A stretch of 64,000 nucleotides of DNA from the NCBI GenBank assembly GCA_027013145.1, contig JALUXX010000062.1, positions 62,001 to 126,000 on the forward strand, written 5' to 3'. The position numbers were made by a program, and so were the translations under genes. This document shows, one piece after another, positions 53,088 through 63,458 of this stretch. The notes under the pieces are model-generated. The model was not told the DNA's origin. It saw only the letters and a program-made list of their open reading frames with translations, and ran no database searches. Source of the stretch: Gammaproteobacteria bacterium. Its GTDB lineage: Bacteria; Pseudomonadota; Gammaproteobacteria; 21-64-14. Every line of letters begins with the position of its first letter. Position 1 is the stretch's first letter.

Positions 53088-54488
53088 ATGCGTATCCATA
53101 TTCTCGGGATCTGCGGGACCTTCATGGGTGGGCTCGCCCTTCTGGCACGCGCGCTCGGCCACGAGGTGCGCGGGTCGGACGCGAACGTCTACCCGCCGAT
53201 GAGCACCCAACTGGCGCAGGCGGGCATCGAGCTGTGCGCGGGGTATCGTCCGGAGCACCTGTCGCCCGCGCCGGATCTGGTGATCGTCGGCAACGCGCTC
53301 GCGCGCGGAAACCCGGCCGTGGAGTTCGTGCTCGATCGGGACCTGCCCTACACCTCCGGGCCGCAATGGCTGGCCGAACAGGTGTTGCGCGGGCGCCGTG
53401 TGCTGGCGGTGGCCGGTACGCACGGCAAGACCACGACCGCCGGCGCCCTCGCCTGGATCCTGGAACGCGCGGGGCTGGAGCCGGGGTTCCTCATCGGCGG
53501 GGTGCCGCTGAACTTCGATCGCTCCGCCCGGCTCGGGAGCGGCGAGTGCTTCGTCGTGGAGGCCGACGAGTACGACAGCGCCTTTTTCGACAAGCGATCG
53601 AAGTTCGTCCACTACCGCCCCCGGATCCTGATCCTGAACAATCTCGAGTTCGACCACGCCGACATCTTTCCCGACCTGGCGGCGATCGAGCGGCAGTTCC
53701 ACCATCTCGTGCGCACCGTACCGTCCACAGGGCGCATCCTGGCCCGCCGCGCGGATGCGAACCTCGAGCGGATGCTGGCGCTCGGCTGCTGGACCCCGGT
53801 CGAGCGTTTCGGGATCGAGGGTGAGGACGGGGACGCGCAATGGGTGGCGCGCGAGCCCGGCGCCGACGGGGGTTGCTTCCGCGCCTGTCGCGGCGCGGAG
53901 TGCACCGCGCCGGTGGAATGGTCCCAACTCGGGCGCCACAACGTCGCCAACGGGCTCGCCGCGGTGGCCGCGGCGGTGCACGCGGGCGTGCCGCTGGCAA
54001 GCGCGGCCGAACACCTCAGCGGCTTTCGCGGCATCCGCCGGCGTCTCGAGCTGCGCGGTGAACCCAACGGCGTGCGCGTCTACGACGATTTCGCCCACCA
54101 CCCCACCGCCATCGCCGCCACGCTCGAGGGCCTGCGCGCGCGTATCGGGTCCGGACGGCTGGTGGTGCTGCTCGAGCCGCGCTCGAACACCCTGCGCATG
54201 GGGGTGCAACGCGACCGCCTCGCCCCGGCGCTGCAGCGGGCCGACCGGGTGCTGTTCTACCGCCCGCCGGAACTGTCCTGGGACCCGGCGCCGGTCCTCG
54301 CCCCCCTCGGCGCGCGCGCGGAGGTGCTCGACGCGATCCCGGCGCTGGCCGCACGCGCCGCGGCCGAGGCACGTCCCGGCGACACCATCGTCATCATGAG
54401 CAACGGCGGCTTCGGGGGCCTGCACGAGCGGCTCCTGGACGCGCTCGCGACCGCGGCGCCGGCCGCGGCGGCGCCGCGGGGGGGCTGA
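53088..54488 (+). CDS. mpl: Murein tripeptide ligase Mpl
   Basis: Reattaches recycled L-Ala-D-Glu-meso-DAP tripeptide to UDP-MurNAc in peptidoglycan recycling. The 466 residues start [20 protein letters not shown], a Mur-ligase N-terminus, then the ATP loop [12 protein letters not shown] near 107-118, [30 protein letters not shown] and the [14 protein letters not shown] segment specific for Mpl. Good purine-rich site before ATG 53088. ubiX starts one base after its stop. Confidence 0.95.
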   Translation: MRIHILGICGTFMGGLALLARALGHEVRGSDANVYPPMSTQLAQAGIELCAGYRPEHLSPAPDLVIVGNALARGNPAVEFVLDRDLPYTSGPQWLAEQVLRGRRVLAVAGTHGKTTTAGALAWILERAGLEPGFLIGGVPLNFDRSARLGSGECFVVEADEYDSAFFDKRSKFVHYRPRILILNNLEFDHADIFPDLAAIERQFHHLVRTVPSTGRILARRADANLERMLALGCWTPVERFGIEGEDGDAQWVAREPGADGGCFRACRGAECTAPVEWSQLGRHNVANGLAAVAAAVHAGVPLASAAEHLSGFRGIRRRLELRGEPNGVRVYDDFAHHPTAIAATLEGLRARIGSGRLVVLLEPRSNTLRMGVQRDRLAPALQRADRVLFYRPPELSWDPAPVLAPLGARAEVLDAIPALAARAAAEARPGDTIVIMSNGGFGGLHERLLDALATAAPAAAAPRGG

Positions 54489-54489
54489 G

Positions 54490-55116
54490 GTGGGCGCGCC
54501 GCGGACCCGCGAGGCCGTGTCCCTGGCGATGACCGGCGCCTCCGGGGCGGTCTATGGGCTGCGCCTGCTCGAGTGTCTGCTGGCCGCGGGGCGACGGGTC
54601 TACCTGATGATCTCCGCCCCCGCCCAGGTCGTGATCGGCATGGAGACCGATCTGAAGCTGCCCGGCCGCCCCGCCGAGATCGAGGCGCGGTTGACGCAGC
54701 GCTACGGTGCCGCGCCCGGACAGCTCGCGGTGCTGGGGGCCGAGCAGTGGACTGCGCCGGTGGCCAGCGGCGGCGGTGCCCCGCGCGCGATGGCGGTATG
54801 TCCGTGCACCATGGGGACACTCTCGGCGATCGCCTGCGGGGCCAGCGACAACCTGCTCCAGCGCGCCGCCGACGTGGTGCTCAAGGAACGCGGTCGGCTC
54901 GTGCTGGTGCCGCGCGAGACGCCGCTGTCGGTGATTCACCTCGAGAATATGCTGCGCCTGGCGCGCATGGGGGCGGTCGTCCTGCCGGCCAATCCGGGCT
55001 TCTATCACGCGCCGCGTTCGATTCCGGACCTCGTCGATTTCGTCGTCGCGCGCGTCCTCGACCACCTCGACGTGGAGAGCGACCTCGTCCCGCGCTGGGG
55101 CGGGGAGGAGGCGTGA
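54490..55116 (+). CDS. ubiX: Flavin prenyltransferase UbiX
   Basis: Makes prenylated FMN, the cofactor of the UbiD decarboxylase in ubiquinone synthesis. The 208 residues have [47 protein letters not shown] and the [12 protein letters not shown] segment. GTG start directly behind mpl, probably translated by coupling. Confidence 0.95.
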   Translation: MGAPRTREAVSLAMTGASGAVYGLRLLECLLAAGRRVYLMISAPAQVVIGMETDLKLPGRPAEIEARLTQRYGAAPGQLAVLGAEQWTAPVASGGGAPRAMAVCPCTMGTLSAIACGASDNLLQRAADVVLKERGRLVLVPRETPLSVIHLENMLRLARMGAVVLPANPGFYHAPRSIPDLVDFVVARVLDHLDVESDLVPRWGGEEA

Positions 55117-55287
55117 GGCGCATTCCCCGAACGGGCCCGGCGCGCGCAGCCGCCTGAAAAGGCGTGAGGTACGGCGCACGCCCGCGCCGGATGCGCACGG
55201 CCGCCCGGAGGCGATGCGGAAATCGCTAAACTTCCGCGGCGAATCCGCGAAATAGTGGGGAGCGGGTCAGGACGCACACACTCCCCG

Positions 55288-55875
55288 ATGAGCCGACTGG
55301 AAATCCCTCTGTTTCCACTGAACACGGTCCTCTTTCCCGAGGGGCCGCTGGCGCTGCGTGTGTTCGAGGCGCGCTACCTGGACATGGTCAGCGACTGCCT
55401 GCGCAACGACACCCCGTTCGGCGCCTGCCTGATCCGCAGCGGCCGCGAGGTCGGCGGCCCGGCGCAGACCCATGAGGTGGGTACGCTGGCGCGGATCGCC
55501 GACTGGCACGCGGAGCCGGGCGGTCTGCTCGGCGTCGTCGCCCACGGTACGCGCCGGTTCCGCATCCTCGACACGGAGGTTGCGGGCGGCGGGCTGGTGC
55601 GCGCGCACGTGGAGACCCTGGAGGAGAGCCGGCGCCGTGTCCTGCCCGCGCGGTTTCGCCCGCTGGGGGTACTGCTCGAGCGGATCTTCCCGCACGCGGC
55701 GCCGCTCTATCGGGCGATCGAGCCGCGCTTCGAGGACGTGCGCTGGGTCGCCTGGCGGCTCGCCGAACTGCTGCCCCTGGAGCTCCCGCAGAAGCAGTAC
55801 TTTCTGCAACTCGGCGACCCTTTGCAGCGCCTCGAGCGCCTGGCCGAGATCGTGGAGTCGATGGAAGGGGTGTGA
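55288..55875 (+). CDS. Lon N-terminal domain protein
   Basis: A 195-residue protein consisting only of a Lon substrate-binding (LAN) domain: IPLFPLNTVLFPEGPLALRVFE at the start and GVVAHGTRRFRIL further in. There is no ATPase or protease part, so it cannot be Lon itself. Such single-domain proteins are common and of unclear role. ATG 55288 matches the family start MSRLEIPLFPL. Confidence 0.88.
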   Translation: MSRLEIPLFPLNTVLFPEGPLALRVFEARYLDMVSDCLRNDTPFGACLIRSGREVGGPAQTHEVGTLARIADWHAEPGGLLGVVAHGTRRFRILDTEVAGGGLVRAHVETLEESRRRVLPARFRPLGVLLERIFPHAAPLYRAIEPRFEDVRWVAWRLAELLPLELPQKQYFLQLGDPLQRLERLAEIVESMEGV

Positions 55876-55992
55876 TCGCCGCTTCCCCGGCGGCGTCGCG
55901 CAGACCCGACGCACCCGGCCCGCGACGTGCCTAAGCAGTTGAATTCGCCCCTTCCCGATTGTCACTCCACGGCAACAGCGGATCCCCGCCCG

Positions 55993-56025
55993 CAATAATA
56001 ATGGCGCAGCCCGCCTGGGCTGCGC
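55993..56025 (-). terminator. Terminator of small secreted protein gene
   Basis: GCGCAGCCC and GGGCTGCGC form a perfect 9-bp stem with a 4-base loop (56004-56025). Read on the minus strand it is followed by CATTATTATT. It ends the gene at 56052. Confidence 0.6.
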
Positions 56026-56051
56026 CTGCCGGCCGCGCGGCCGGTGCCGCC

Positions 56052-56255
56052 TCAGCGGCGCGCCTCGCAACGCCGGTCGGTCGGATGCTTGCGGCAGTAC
56101 TTCTTCGACACCTTCGCCGCCGTCGCATGAGTGCCTCCCGAGTGGGTCGCCGCCGGCCTCGACGAAGCGGCGTTGGCGGCCGCCGTCGCGACGCCGGTAA
56201 ACCCGGTCGCGGTCGCGAGGATCAGGGCCACGGGCAGAATTCGGGCATTACGCAT
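56052..56255 (-). CDS. Small secreted Cys-pair protein, unknown
   Basis: A 67-residue protein with a clear signal peptide (about 1-27, ending near ATAAANA) and a mature part rich in Ala, Thr and Lys that ends KKYCRKHPTDRRCEARR with two Cys, nine residues apart. A near-perfect AAGGAGGTG ribosome site precedes the ATG, so expression is probably strong, and a terminator follows: a one-gene transcript. The function is unknown. Confidence 0.72.
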   Translation of the reverse strand: MRNARILPVALILATATGFTGVATAAANAASSRPAATHSGGTHATAAKVSKKYCRKHPTDRRCEARR

Positions 56256-56464
56256 GTCACACCTCCTTGCCGGACAGTTCGTTGTCACCACCGCACCGGT
56301 CCCGGCGCATCGCCGCATGACCGCTGCGTGCCATCGCTGGGGCAGGAAGCGTGCCAATCCGGTTTTTCGCCGCAGATACAGCGGGGTGTGGCAGCGCTTC
56401 AGGGGCGGCCCGGGCCGACACCGGGTTTCGACCTCCGGAAGCGTCGGGGCCCGGCGTCGGGCGC

Positions 56465-56821
56465 TCAGGGGCGCAGCACGCTGAGGAGCATCAGGGCCGC
56501 GACCCACAGTGCACCGAGGGAAAGCATGAGTACGGCGGCCGCGGCGAGGTCCTTCACCCGCCGGATGCGCGGATCGCGCTCGGGGTGGAGGTGGTCGGCG
56601 AGTTCCTCGAGCGCGGTGTTGAACAACTCGGCCGCGAGGACGAGCACGCAGAGCAGACCCACCAGCGCCCACCAGACGGGTGCGGGGCGCAGGAGGGCGA
56701 GCGCGAGCAGCGCCAGCACGGCGATCACGGCCTGCGCGCGCAGGCTGCGCTCGGTGCGCAGCGCGTGGGCGAGTCCCTCGAGGGCGAACCCGAGGCGCTC
56801 GCGAAACGGGCGGTTCTTCAT
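56465..56821 (-). CDS. dgkA: Diacylglycerol kinase family protein
   Basis: A 118-residue inner-membrane kinase with three helices. The signature is in AELFNTALEELADHL and the later RRVKDLAAAAVL, matching the DgkA family (diacylglycerol or undecaprenol kinase). It recycles lipid from membrane-derived oligosaccharide or cell-wall synthesis. The ATG overlaps the end of the DedA-PAP2 gene by 4 bp, so the two are coupled. Confidence 0.88.
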   Translation of the reverse strand: MKNRPFRERLGFALEGLAHALRTERSLRAQAVIAVLALLALALLRPAPVWWALVGLLCVLVLAAELFNTALEELADHLHPERDPRIRRVKDLAAAAVLMLSLGALWVAALMLLSVLRP

Positions 56822-58881
56822 CGCGCCGCCGCCCCGGCGGCGGGTGCCGTCCGCAGCAGCACGGTCGTGCCGTCCCAGTGCCGATCCGGGTCCCCGTCAT
56901 CCCGCCCGTGTCCCGGCGTGCGGCGCACCACGCGCCATTGGACCCCGTGCAACGGGCCTTCGAGCACGTGCAGCGCGGCGGCGAAATCGCCGCCGGCGCT
57001 GGGCAGCGCGATCAGGCCGAGCGGGCGGTAGAGGTCCTGCTCGCTGACCGTCCCGACCCAGATGGGGACCGCGCCCGGTTCCAGCCGTACGTCCGCATTC
57101 CACAGGCGGAGCGCGATCTGGCGGTGGGACTGCGCGCCCGGCGCGGGCCGGACCATCACCAGGACCCCGTGGCGCCCGGCGTGCACCTGAGGCAGGAGCG
57201 GCAGATTCGCAAGCACCGGCCGGCTGGAGAGCCAGCGCAGCGCGGTGCCGGCGGTGAGCGCGGGCGGGCGGTGCCATCCGGCGGCCTGCAGCGCCCGCTC
57301 GATCCCGGGCAGCGGCCCGGCCCATTGCACGTTGAGCGGCTCGGAGGGACGCCCGGCCAGGTCGATGCGCCGCGCCGGCAGCCGCCTCCAGTCGTCCCGC
57401 CACCAGCCCGACGCCGCCAGCGTCGTCACGGGGTGGTGCGGCGCGTAGCGTGCCAGGTCGTCGGTGTACCGGTATGCGACCTGCCAGCCGCCGGCCAGCA
57501 GGAGGCCGGCGGCGGCGGCCCCGAGGACACCCCCGACCGGCAACGGCGTGACGCTGTGGCGCCGGTAGGCGATCCCGAGCACCGCCACCCAGACGAGGCC
57601 GAGGCTCACTCCGGCGAGCACGTCGGTCAGCCAGTGGGCCCCGAGGTAGACGCGCGAGAGCACGACCAGCGAGACGATCAGCGCCGCGGCCGTGTACGGC
57701 CCCCAGCGGCGCGCAGCGGGCAGCTCGCGCGCGAGCAGCACCGCCAGGAAGCCGTAGGTGACGGTGCTCATGGTCGCATGTGCACTCGGGAATGCGTAGG
57801 TGGAGAGGCCGGTGTAGAGGCCCGGCACCGGGCGCGGGATCTCCAGTGCCGCCTTGAGCGCGAAGGTGGCGAGCGTGCCGAAGCCGACCGCCGCCAGCCA
57901 GTGGCCGGCGGCCAGCCAGCGCCGCCGCAGCCCGAGCCACAGCCCGACCGCCAGCGTCAGGCCCAGGTCCACCGGCTGGCCGCCCAGCTCGGTGACCAGC
58001 ACCATGATGCGGTCGCCCCAGGGCGTGCGCAGGCCCTGGAAGAAATGGTAGACGGTGTGGTCCAGCGGGAGCGGGACATGATGCCGGGTGACGATGATCA
58101 GGAGCTGGAAGAAGCCCCACGCCCCGAACAGCAGGAGCAGTGCCGACAACACCAGGGCGCGCGACTCGGGCTCCTGCGGATCGACGAGGCCTGCGGTCAG
58201 GCGACCCATCACCGGGTGCTCGCGACTCCAGCGCGTCACCGCGTCGAGCCCGCGTGCGGCGCGCGGCGCGAGTGCGCCGTAGATCCAGCGCACGACCCAG
58301 TACATGAGCCAGGGGATCGCCACCAGGAGCACGAGGAGCACGGCGAGGCGCGTCGCGACCTCCGCGGCGAGTTGCAGCGAGGCGCCGAAGGCGACTCCCG
58401 GCAGGATGAAGGTCGGGGCCCACACCGCCGCCGAGGGGATGTCGACCAGCAGGAACCGGGCCGGCGCCATGCCGAGCATGCCCGCGACCAGGGGGAGGAC
58501 CGGGCGCACGGGTCCGATGAAGCGGCCGACGGCGATGCTCTTGCCCCCGTGGCGATTGAAGAAGGCCACGCCGCGGTCGATCAGCCCGGGGTAGCGACGG
58601 AACGGCCACATCACGCGCAGGCGCTGATGATAATGACGCCCGAGCCAGAAGCTGACGATGTCCCCGGCCGCCGCGCCCGCGGTGGCCCAGGCGAGCGTCG
58701 GCCACAGCGCCAGCGCATCGAGGGCGACCAGCGCGCCGATGCCGAACATAAGGAACACGCCCGGCATGAACAGGCCGACGATCGCGAGCGATTCGGTGCC
58801 GGCGACGAGGAACACCCCGATACCGGCCCACGTCGGGTGCTGCGCGAACCAGGTCAGGAGGGACTGGAGAAATTCGGGCAT
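56818..58881 (-). CDS. DedA-PAP2-LssY fusion membrane protein
   Basis: A 687-residue protein with three parts. Residues 1-190 form a DedA/SNARE-associated domain (GRFIGPVRPVLPLVAGM); 230-440 form a PAP2 phosphatase with KAALEIPRP, PSAHATMS and SRVYLGAHWLTDV; 470-687 match the LssY C-terminal domain. DedA proteins move undecaprenyl phosphate and other lipids, PAP2 enzymes dephosphorylate lipid pyrophosphates, so the fusion could couple the two steps. The partner dgkA is a lipid kinase. Confidence 0.88.
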   Translation of the reverse strand: MPEFLQSLLTWFAQHPTWAGIGVFLVAGTESLAIVGLFMPGVFLMFGIGALVALDALALWPTLAWATAGAAAGDIVSFWLGRHYHQRLRVMWPFRRYPGLIDRGVAFFNRHGGKSIAVGRFIGPVRPVLPLVAGMLGMAPARFLLVDIPSAAVWAPTFILPGVAFGASLQLAAEVATRLAVLLVLLVAIPWLMYWVVRWIYGALAPRAARGLDAVTRWSREHPVMGRLTAGLVDPQEPESRALVLSALLLLFGAWGFFQLLIIVTRHHVPLPLDHTVYHFFQGLRTPWGDRIMVLVTELGGQPVDLGLTLAVGLWLGLRRRWLAAGHWLAAVGFGTLATFALKAALEIPRPVPGLYTGLSTYAFPSAHATMSTVTYGFLAVLLARELPAARRWGPYTAAALIVSLVVLSRVYLGAHWLTDVLAGVSLGLVWVAVLGIAYRRHSVTPLPVGGVLGAAAAGLLLAGGWQVAYRYTDDLARYAPHHPVTTLAASGWWRDDWRRLPARRIDLAGRPSEPLNVQWAGPLPGIERALQAAGWHRPPALTAGTALRWLSSRPVLANLPLLPQVHAGRHGVLVMVRPAPGAQSHRQIALRLWNADVRLEPGAVPIWVGTVSEQDLYRPLGLIALPSAGGDFAAALHVLEGPLHGVQWRVVRRTPGHGRDDGDPDRHWDGTTVLLRTAPAAGAAAR

Positions 58882-58923
58882 GGTCCGCGCGCCGCTAACG
58901 GGGATGGCGCGGCCGCGGCGCGC

Positions 58924-60204
58924 TCACAGCCCGGCGAACGCCGTGCGCGCCGCCTCGATCGTCGCCTCGATCTCGGCGTCCCCGTGCGCCCCGGAGACGA
59001 ATCCCGCCTCGAATGGCGACGGCGCGAGATAGACCCCGGCGGCGAGCATGGCGCGGAAGAAGCGCGCGAAGCGCTCCGTATCGCAGGCGGTCGCCTGGCG
59101 GTAGTCCTCGACCTTCGGCGCGTCGGTGAAGAACAGACCGAACATGCCGCCGACCCGGTTGACGGTGAAGCCGACGCCGGCCGCGCGCGCCGCCTCCTGC
59201 AGGCCCTCGGTCAACCGCCGGACTTTCGCCTCGAGGCCCTCGAAGAAGCCGGGTCGCGCGACGATGTCCAGGGTGGCGAGGCCGGCGGCGAGCGCCACCG
59301 GATTCCCGGACAGGGTGCCCGCCTGGTACACCGGGCCCTGCGGGGCCAGCGCCTCCATGACCGCCCGGCGACCGCCGAAGGCGCCCACGGGCAACCCGCC
59401 GCCGATCACCTTGCCGAGCGTGGTCAGGTCCGGGGTGACGCCGTAGCGGGCCTGGGCCCCGCCGAGGGCGACGCGGAAGCCGGTCATCACTTCGTCGAAG
59501 ATCAGCAGACTGCCGTGGCGGTCGCACAGCTCGCGCAGGCCCTCGAGGAAACCCGGCCGCGGCGGGATGCAGTTCATGTTGCCGGCGACGGGCTCGACGA
59601 TCACGCAGGCGATCTCGTCGCCGGCACGCTCGAAGGCGGCGCGCACCGGGTCGAGGTCGTTGTAGGTCAGGGTGGTGGTGTGCCGCGCGAGATCGGCGGG
59701 GACGCCCGGCGAGGTCGGCACGCCGAGGGTGAGCGCGCCGGAGCCGGCCTTGACCAGGAGAGAATCGGCATGCCCGTGGTAGCAGCCTTCGAACTTCACG
59801 ATCCGGTCGCGGCCGGTGTAGCCGCGCGCGAGGCGGATGGCGCTCATCGTCGCCTCGGTCCCGGAGTTGACCATGCGCACCAGTTCCAGCGACGGCATCA
59901 ACTCGCACAGGCGCCGCGCCATGCGCACCTCGATCTCGGTGGGCGCGCCGAAGCCGAGGCCGCGGGCGAGCGTCGCGCGCACCGCGTCGAGCACCTCGGG
60001 GTGGGCGTGCCCGGCGATCATCGGGCCCCATGAACCCACGTAGTCGATGTAGCGGCGCCCGTCGACGTCGAACAGGTAGGCCCCCGCGCCGCTTTCGATG
60101 AACGGCGGTTCGCCGCCCACCGCGCGAAAGGCGCGCACCGGGGAGTTCACCCCGCCGGGGATGCACTGTACGGCTGCGGCGAACAGGTCGTGGGATCGGC
60201 TCAT
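58924..60204 (-). CDS. hemL: Glutamate-1-semialdehyde aminomutase
   Basis: Makes 5-aminolevulinate from glutamate-1-semialdehyde in the C5 path to heme. The 426 residues have [48 protein letters not shown] and the PLP lysine in [14 protein letters not shown] near 265. GGAGGAG precedes ATG 60204. It follows thiD and thiE on the same strand. Confidence 0.97.
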   Translation of the reverse strand: MSRSHDLFAAAVQCIPGGVNSPVRAFRAVGGEPPFIESGAGAYLFDVDGRRYIDYVGSWGPMIAGHAHPEVLDAVRATLARGLGFGAPTEIEVRMARRLCELMPSLELVRMVNSGTEATMSAIRLARGYTGRDRIVKFEGCYHGHADSLLVKAGSGALTLGVPTSPGVPADLARHTTTLTYNDLDPVRAAFERAGDEIACVIVEPVAGNMNCIPPRPGFLEGLRELCDRHGSLLIFDEVMTGFRVALGGAQARYGVTPDLTTLGKVIGGGLPVGAFGGRRAVMEALAPQGPVYQAGTLSGNPVALAAGLATLDIVARPGFFEGLEAKVRRLTEGLQEAARAAGVGFTVNRVGGMFGLFFTDAPKVEDYRQATACDTERFARFFRAMLAAGVYLAPSPFEAGFVSGAHGDAEIEATIEAARTAFAGL

Positions 60205-60284
60205 TGCGCTCCTCCGCGGATCGTTGCGGGTCGTGGCGGGGTGCGCGGCCCGTACCGGGCCGCCGCCGTCCCCGGCCGCGTCCC

Positions 60285-60926
60285 TCAGCCGGGTCCGAAC
60301 AGCGCCGCGATCCGCTGCGCCGCCGTCTGCGGGTCGTCCGCCGCGGACACCGCGTGTCCGACCGCCAGCAGGTCCGCGCCCGCGGCGATCAGCGCCGCGC
60401 CATTTTCCGGTGTGATGCCGCCGATGGCAACTATCGGGAGCGACAGCGCGGCGCGCGCGCGCGGCAGCAGTTCGAGCGGCGCGGGGGTCGCCTCCGGTTT
60501 GGTATGCGACGGGAAGAAGCGCCCGAAGGCGACGTAGTCGGCGCCGCCCGCGGCCGCCGCGCGCGCGCGCTCGAGCGAATCGTAACAGGAGATCCCGATC
60601 AGACGCCCCGGCCCCAGCCGCGCGCGTGCCGCGGCCAGCGGCGTGTCGTCGCGCCCGAGATGTACGCCGGCGCCGACGGCGCGGGCGAGTTCGACGTCGT
60701 CGTTGACGATCAGCGCGACGCCGTGCGCGGCGCACAGCCGACGCAGCGCCTGCGCCCGGCGCGTGCGCGCCGGCGGATCGGCCTCCTTGTCGCGGTATTG
60801 GACGATGGACGCGCCGCCGCGCAGAGCGGCAGCGACGCCTGCGAGCCATCGGGCCTCGTCGGATGCCGCCGGTGCGGTGATCAGGTAGAGTCCGCGGAGC
60901 CGTCGCGGCGGCGTGGTCCCCGGCAT
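60285..60926 (-). CDS. thiE: Thiamine phosphate synthase
   Basis: Joins the pyrimidine and thiazole phosphates to form thiamine phosphate. The 213 residues have [41 protein letters not shown] and the phosphate-binding [19 protein letters not shown]. It starts 5 bp after thiD and is followed by hemL. Confidence 0.94.
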   Translation of the reverse strand: MPGTTPPRRLRGLYLITAPAASDEARWLAGVAAALRGGASIVQYRDKEADPPARTRRAQALRRLCAAHGVALIVNDDVELARAVGAGVHLGRDDTPLAAARARLGPGRLIGISCYDSLERARAAAAGGADYVAFGRFFPSHTKPEATPAPLELLPRARAALSLPIVAIGGITPENGAALIAAGADLLAVGHAVSAADDPQTAAQRIAALFGPG

Positions 60927-60931
60927 CCCCT

Positions 60932-61741
60932 TCAGTCGTCCGCCGCGTGGGCGAGCCGCCGCTCCGGCACGGACTGGCCGCGGCCCGGGCGGTAGGCGCG
61001 GCGCAGCGCCTCCCAGGTATAGCGTTGCGCGGCGCGGGCCGCGGCCGGCACGTCCCGCCCCTGGGCGAGGAAGCCGGCGAGGGCGGCGGCGAGCGTGCAG
61101 CCCGAGCCGTGATACTCGCCCGGCAGTCGTTCCCACTCCGACCGGTCGAGCAGCCGGTGTTCGCCGTAGAGGCGGTTGACCACGCGCGCCCCCGGCTCGT
61201 GCGCGCCCGTGACGAGGACGAAACGGCAACCGCGATCGAGCAGCGCCATGGCGCACGCATCCGGGTTGTCCGCCTCGGGGGCGAGCGCGAGTGCCTCGGG
61301 AATGTTCGGAGTGAGCACCGTCGTCAGCGGCAGCAACAGCGCCGCGATGGCATCGCGCAGGCCCGGTTCCGCCAGCGTGCCGCCGCCGCCGGCCTCGAGC
61401 ACGGGGTCGATGACCACCGGCAGGTGCGGGTGGTCGCGCAGCACGGAGTGCACCGCCTCGGCGGCGGCGACGCTGCCGAGCATCCCGATCTTGATCGCCG
61501 CGACCGGCAGGTCCTCGAGCACGGCGCGTGCCTGTTCGACGAGCCGCATCGCATCGAGCGGGGCGACGGCATAGACCGCGCGCGTGTCCTGCACCGTCAC
61601 CGCGGTGATCGCCGTCGCCGGGTGACAGCCGAGGGCGCCGAGGGTCTCGATATCGGCCTGGATGCCGGCCCCGCCGCCGGGGTCGTGCCCGGAGATGGCC
61701 AGTACCACGGGCCGCTCGACGGTTGGGGCGTCAGGGCGCAT
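60932..61741 (-). CDS. thiD: Hydroxymethylpyrimidine (phosphate) kinase
   Basis: Phosphorylates HMP and HMP-phosphate to give the pyrimidine pyrophosphate for thiamine. The 269-residue ribokinase-type protein has [32 protein letters not shown], the LTPNIPEA segment and the anion hole [13 protein letters not shown] near the end. Divergent from the rubredoxin gene with a 114-bp gap. Confidence 0.95.
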   Translation of the reverse strand: MRPDAPTVERPVVLAISGHDPGGGAGIQADIETLGALGCHPATAITAVTVQDTRAVYAVAPLDAMRLVEQARAVLEDLPVAAIKIGMLGSVAAAEAVHSVLRDHPHLPVVIDPVLEAGGGGTLAEPGLRDAIAALLLPLTTVLTPNIPEALALAPEADNPDACAMALLDRGCRFVLVTGAHEPGARVVNRLYGEHRLLDRSEWERLPGEYHGSGCTLAAALAGFLAQGRDVPAAARAAQRYTWEALRRAYRPGRGQSVPERRLAHAADD

Positions 61742-61855
61742 CTCTCACTGCAATCCTGCCGCGCTCGGATCGGGGCGGGAACCGCACCGGTTAGGCCCGG
61801 CGCGCCGAATCATTGTACCATCTGCCGCGCCGCCGACCTTGCAACGAGGGAGACG

Positions 61856-62047
61856 ATGAGCACCGTTTCGACCGAAACCGGACTGAAGACCTATATGTGC
61901 GCGGTATGCGGCTTCGTCTACGACGAGGCCGCGGGGCTGCCCGAGGAGGGGATCCCGCCCGGCACGCGCTGGGCCGACGTCCCGTCCACGTGGCGTTGCC
62001 CGGACTGCGGCGCCGGCAAGGAGGACTTCGAGCTGATCGAGATCTGA
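61856..62047 (+). CDS. Rubredoxin
   Basis: A 63-residue electron-transfer protein with one iron held by two CxxC pairs, CAVC near residue 15 and CPDC near residue 48, and the typical linker [23 protein letters not shown] precedes the ATG. Rubredoxin next to thiD/thiE/hemL is a common gammaproteobacterial arrangement. Its partner, often a hydroxylase or reductase, is not in the window. Confidence 0.96.
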   Translation: MSTVSTETGLKTYMCAVCGFVYDEAAGLPEEGIPPGTRWADVPSTWRCPDCGAGKEDFELIEI

Positions 62048-62078
62048 GCCGCCCGCCCGCGCCGGTCCCGGCGTGCGC

Positions 62079-62834
62079 TCAGCGGCGGGCGCGGGAGCGA
62101 CGCCCGCGGACCCACAGGCGCAGCCCGGAGACGGCCAGGAACACCAGGGCCGCGGCGGCGGCGTCGGTCAGCCACGTGCCGGCGGCCCCCAGGATCCGGC
62201 CGCTGTGCACATCGAGCAACACCCGCTCCCAGCTCAGCACGTGCGCGCGCGCGTCGCGGCGCAACCGCGCGCGCAACGCCGCGGGCGCCTGCGCCGGTGC
62301 GATCCAGGCCGCCTGCGGCGCGGCGTCGGCGCTCCAGTCGAGCCGGTCGAGGTCGACGCGGTAGATCCCGTGCGCCGTGCGCACGCGCACCGCCCCGTCG
62401 GTGCCGGCGGCGATCGCCTCGATCCCCGATGGGGCGCCCTGCGCGGGCCCGATGCGTTCGACGGGCGTACCCTGTGCGGTGAGCAGGAGCAGCCCGCCCG
62501 TGCTCGCCGCCACCAGCAGGGGGCCCGCTTGCAGCGCGCCGCGCAGCGCCCCGTCGATCCGTACCGGAAGCGCCCGCGCGTCCAGATACAGGCGGCGGCC
62601 GACGGCGCTCACCCAGCGCCCGCCGATCCGAAAGCTGACCGGCTCCTCCACGCCGATTCCGTACCAGTCGAGCAGCCCGGCGGCGCCGACGAAGCGGCGC
62701 TCCAGGTGCAGGGCGTCGCCGTGGTTGAGGGCCACACCGGTCAGCGCGAGCAGCAGCACCAGCACGGCCGCACTCACGCCCGCATAGCGGTGCCAGACAT
62801 AGAGCGAGCGGATCTTGGAGCGCCGGCGCCGCAT
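62079..62834 (-). CDS. PepSY-associated membrane protein
   Basis: A 251-residue inner-membrane protein with a helix near 10-35 (WHRYAGVSAAVLVLLLALTG, the PepSY-TM signature with a conserved His) and another near 215-240, plus a periplasmic domain between them that includes a LLDVHSGRIL segment. PepSY-TM proteins often pass electrons across the membrane in metal or flavin systems. It lies just downstream of an FMN-binding-domain gene. Confidence 0.78.
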   Translation of the reverse strand: MRRRRSKIRSLYVWHRYAGVSAAVLVLLLALTGVALNHGDALHLERRFVGAAGLLDWYGIGVEEPVSFRIGGRWVSAVGRRLYLDARALPVRIDGALRGALQAGPLLVAASTGGLLLLTAQGTPVERIGPAQGAPSGIEAIAAGTDGAVRVRTAHGIYRVDLDRLDWSADAAPQAAWIAPAQAPAALRARLRRDARAHVLSWERVLLDVHSGRILGAAGTWLTDAAAAALVFLAVSGLRLWVRGRRSRARR

Positions 62835-62837
62835 CGC

Positions 62838-63458
62838 TCAGCGCCCTTGCGGCGCCGGTCGCCGGCCGGCCCCGCCCGGCGCGGTCTCTGCGGCATGGGC
62901 GGCCAGGAACAGCGCCAGGCGCGCGAGCCGGCGTACCGCGCGGACCGACAGGGTGGCGCCGGTGATGCCGTCGATGCGCCGGTCCAGGCCGTCGCCGGCG
63001 CCCGGGCCGGCGCCGTCGAACTGTCGGGTGAAGGCGCGCCGGCGCACCTCCCAGCCGCGGCTCTCGCGGTACTCGAGGATCGCCAGCCGCGTGATGCGCC
63101 CGGCGTCGACGACGACGCCGACGGTGATCGGACGCTCCTTGCCGATCTCCTCGAGGATCCAGGCGCTGACGGTGCCGCGCGCCCAGTAGCGCAGGCGCAG
63201 GACGCCGAGGTCGTGACCGAGGATGGCGCGCACACCGGGGCGCAACGCCCGTGTGATCCATAGCACGCGCGGGGCGGGCACGGAGCCGGCGAAGGCGCGG
63301 TCGAGAAACGCCCGCGGCGCCTCGTAGACCTCGGCGACGGCGACGCCGGCGAGCAGCCAGAGGGCGAGCGCCGGCCAGCGGGCGGCCCCGCGCCGCCTCC
63401 CTGCGGCCGGGCGCGCGCGCCGCGGCGCGGCCTCAGAACTGATAGCCGATGCCGGCAT
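62838..63458 (-). CDS. Extracytoplasmic FMN-binding domain protein
   Basis: A 206-residue protein with a hydrophobic segment near 27-42 and an FMN-binding domain of the RnfG/NqrC/NosR kind. The site DGITGATLS at residues 163-171 fits the covalent FMN motif attached by ApbE, probably at Thr169. The N-terminal 24 residues are Arg-rich. It overlaps the porin-like gene by 26 bp and precedes the PepSY gene by 3 bp, so the three form one unit. Confidence 0.8.
   Translation of the reverse strand: MPASAISSEAAPRRARPAAGRRRGAARWPALALWLLAGVAVAEVYEAPRAFLDRAFAGSVPAPRVLWITRALRPGVRAILGHDLGVLRLRYWARGTVSAWILEEIGKERPITVGVVVDAGRITRLAILEYRESRGWEVRRRAFTRQFDGAGPGAGDGLDRRIDGITGATLSVRAVRRLARLALFLAAHAAETAPGGAGRRPAPQGR

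Noticed and set aside
56680-60033. A 1117-codon plus-strand frame opposite dgkA, the DedA fusion and hemL
   Set aside because: Same reason: a by-product of G+C-rich third codon positions of the minus-strand genes.
60205-61856. TPP riboswitch before the thi genes
   Set aside because: The gap between thiD and rubredoxin is 114 bp and lacks the conserved CTGAGA and ACCTGA-type elements of the TPP riboswitch.
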